This document shows positions 62,548 through 64,000 of a DNA stretch of 64,000 nucleotides, in pieces. Position numbers and translations under genes: made by a program. The notes under the pieces are model-generated. The model ran no database searches, was not told the DNA's origin, and saw only the letters and a list, made by a program, of their open reading frames with translations. Source of the DNA: Deltaproteobacteria bacterium CG11_big_fil_rev_8_21_14_0_20_45_16. GTDB lineage: Bacteria > Bdellovibrionota > UBA2394. Within the stretch, counting starts at the first letter, position 1; each line of letters opens with the position of its first letter. The stretch spans positions 57,100 to 121,099 of the forward strand of contig PCXB01000041.1 in the NCBI GenBank assembly GCA_002787535.1. Reading direction: 5' to 3'.

Positions 62548-63810
62548 ATGTTAAATTGGACGGTAGATCAGTCTAGGGCTAGGAATTTATTGGATAATTC
62601 CAAATCCAACTTGTTTTTAACGGGTACGCCAGGAACCGGCAAAAGCGCTTTAGTTCAGGACTTCATGGCAACTCAAGATCGAAAACGCGTTGTTGCCTTG
62701 GGCAGCACAGGCGCGGCGGCGATATTGATCGGAGGGCGCACTTTTCATAGTTATTTTGCGCTGGGAATCCTTCAGGGAGGAAAGCAAGCCGCGATCGAAA
62801 AGGCGAAGGGCAATCGTCAGCTTCGCTCGCGACTGCGAAAAACAGATTTAATTTTGATTGATGAGGTCTCGATGCTCTCTGGTGAGGTCTTGGATTGTGC
62901 CGAAACTTTGGCGCGCTTTCATCGCGAAAGCGATGAGCCTTGGGGTGGCATTCGGATTATTGCGGTAGGTGACTTTGCGCAGCTGCCGCCGGTGACTCGT
63001 TCGGGTTATGCGAAGGACTGGGCTTTTCGGTCAAAGGCCTGGGAGTTTGCGGAATTTGAAAATTTAGAGTTTCGCCAAGTTTGTCGAACTCAAGAACAAG
63101 ATTTTGTGGAGATATTGGATCAAATTCGTTGGGCCTACTGGTCGGACGAAGTGGAGAGTTTTTTGGGTTCCCATCAAAATGATCCTGATGAAGATGCGAG
63201 TCATATTTTTCCGAGGCGCTATCAAACAGAGTCTTTCAATCGGATGAGTTTAGAAAATCTCGAAGGCATGATGATGGAGTTTCCAACACGTTATTATGGA
63301 TCTCAAATATATATAGAGAAACTTCAGAAGGAAGCGCCGATTCCGGCCGTTCTCGAATTGAAGGAGGGCGCTCTAGTGATGTTGCGGGTCAATGATCCCA
63401 AGCAGAGGTTTGTAAATGGAAGTTTGGGAAAGATAGAAGTTTGTGAGCCACATCGTGTGTGCGTGAAGTTGTTGGATCGAAATCGGGTCGTGGAGATTGA
63501 TAAATTCTCGTTCTCTTTTATCAATGCGGACGGTGAAGAAGTGGCAGTCGCAGAGAATCTTCCGTTGAGTCTGGCTTATGCCAATACAATTCACAAAACC
63601 CAAGGCGCCACCTTGGATAAGATTCATGTGGATTTGGCCAGCCTTTGGGAGCCCGGCCAAGCTTATGTCGCCTTGTCGAGAGTGCGCTCGGCCGATGGTT
63701 TGACGATCGGGAGATGGAGTCGAGATGCTTTTCAGGCCGATCCCGAGGTGAAAGCCTTTTATCATGAAATTCGCCAGCGGCCCTCGGTTTTGGCGATGGG
63801 CCGATCTTGA
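62548..63810 (+). CDS. Pif1/RecD-type helicase
   Basis: Superfamily 1B DNA helicase-like ATPase, 420 residues. Motif I is LTGTPGTGKSALVQD, motif II is LILIDEVSML, motif III is VGDFAQLPPV, and the C-terminal motifs are ANTIHKTQGATLDKIHVD and AYVALSRVRSADGL, all in the Pif1 order. It is a minimal version without accessory domains. It probably acts in replication or repair, resolving structured DNA. The gene is followed about 45 bases later by tRNA-Asp. Confidence 0.92.
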   Translation: MLNWTVDQSRARNLLDNSKSNLFLTGTPGTGKSALVQDFMATQDRKRVVALGSTGAAAILIGGRTFHSYFALGILQGGKQAAIEKAKGNRQLRSRLRKTDLILIDEVSMLSGEVLDCAETLARFHRESDEPWGGIRIIAVGDFAQLPPVTRSGYAKDWAFRSKAWEFAEFENLEFRQVCRTQEQDFVEILDQIRWAYWSDEVESFLGSHQNDPDEDASHIFPRRYQTESFNRMSLENLEGMMMEFPTRYYGSQIYIEKLQKEAPIPAVLELKEGALVMLRVNDPKQRFVNGSLGKIEVCEPHRVCVKLLDRNRVVEIDKFSFSFINADGEEVAVAENLPLSLAYANTIHKTQGATLDKIHVDLASLWEPGQAYVALSRVRSADGLTIGRWSRDAFQADPEVKAFYHEIRQRPSVLAMGRS

Positions 63811-63856
63811 CAATTCTGGGGCGACCGAGTGAATTGTCCTTTCATTTACTGTATGC

Positions 63857-63933
63857 GGAGCCGTAGTTCAGCTGGTTAGAACGCCTGCCTGTCACGCAGG
63901 AGGCCGAGGGTTCGAGTCCCTTCGGCTCCGCCA
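63857..63933 (+). tRNA. tRNA-Asp (anticodon GTC)
   Basis: A 77-base cloverleaf with the CCA end encoded. The acceptor arm GGAGCCG pairs with CGGCTCC, the D-arm is GTTCAGCTGGTTAGAAC, the anticodon stem CCTGC/GCAGG frames the anticodon GTC at 63891-63893, and the T-arm contains GGTTCGAGTCC. All expected features of bacterial tRNA-Asp are present. Confidence 0.98.
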
Positions 63934-64000
63934 TTTAAACATCTCTTTAAATTTTGTCGGGCTACCGCTGCGTGCATGTGCCTTCGCACACACATTCCGC

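Noticed and set aside
1-64000. Mobile elements, prophage, CRISPR arrays or integrative element boundaries.
   Set aside because: No transposase, integrase, phage structural gene, spaced direct repeats or tRNA-flanking duplication was found. The tRNA-Asp at 63857 has no adjacent integrase within the window.

Overview
The window reads as ordinary chromosome of a free-living or predatory Gram-negative bacterium, most likely a member of the Bdellovibrionota or a close relative. That assignment is inference. It rests on a TIGR02147-type regulator paired with a lipoprotein, a myxobacterial-style Ser/Thr kinase, an EF-G of the mitochondrial/spirochete EFG1 type, outer-membrane barrels, a flagellin, a PHA-type regulator and a bacterial histone-fold protein. 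Coding density is very high, no gap exceeds 300 bases, and I see no prophage, insertion sequence or CRISPR array.

Layout. 0-9 kb: truncated metH, an RND exporter, an aminopeptidase P/ureohydrolase pair, a zinc-ribbon/TPR membrane protein, rdgB-rph, and a PBP4-type carboxypeptidase. 10-17 kb: TIGR02147 regulator with lipoprotein, a barrel protein behind a 20-bp palindrome, asd, and a C-terminally anchored surface protein whose signal peptide is encoded inside the 3' end of asd. 17-30 kb: housekeeping genes (RNase J, rsmE, LysM transglycosylase, rpsD, class I aldolase, fusA) plus flagellin and EVE genes. 30.5-41.7 kb: a seven-gene co-directional block of rhomboid protease, DUF4175-like coiled-coil protein, HExxH peptidase, MoxR ATPase, DUF58, BatA/DUF4159 and VWA/GATase-like membrane proteins. 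This is the most system-like unit in the window. 41.9-46.4 kb: a coupled PilZ-hutI-HAD-TPR operon, then a kinase. 46.4-53.4 kb: bioY, two overlapping deoxynucleoside kinases (one apparently catalytically dead), argS, a HAMP membrane protein and a membrane nucleotide cyclase. 53.6-64 kb: PhaR-like regulator with a textbook terminator, SGNH hydrolase, RF-like rescue factor, a zinc-finger/histone-fold protein, dut, a PfkB kinase, an M17 peptidase, two tandem paralogous membrane proteins, a Pif1-type helicase and tRNA-Asp.

How genes work together. hutG-like and hutI genes suggest histidine breakdown, although hutH and hutU are not in the window. The paired deoxynucleoside kinases, dut and rdgB act on nucleotide pools. 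PBP4, the LysM transglycosylase and possibly the MoxR block act on the envelope. PilZ, the cyclase and the kinase indicate cyclic-nucleotide and phosphorylation signalling.

The points I consider most worth checking are the zinc-finger histone, the pseudo-kinase partner, the MoxR/HExxH/rhomboid block, the Cys-TM-Arg C-terminal anchor, an rpsD terminator lying inside the ORF track's GAF gene, and several perfect inverted repeats at gene starts. Where a start codon was moved from the ORF track, the reason is given in that entry.
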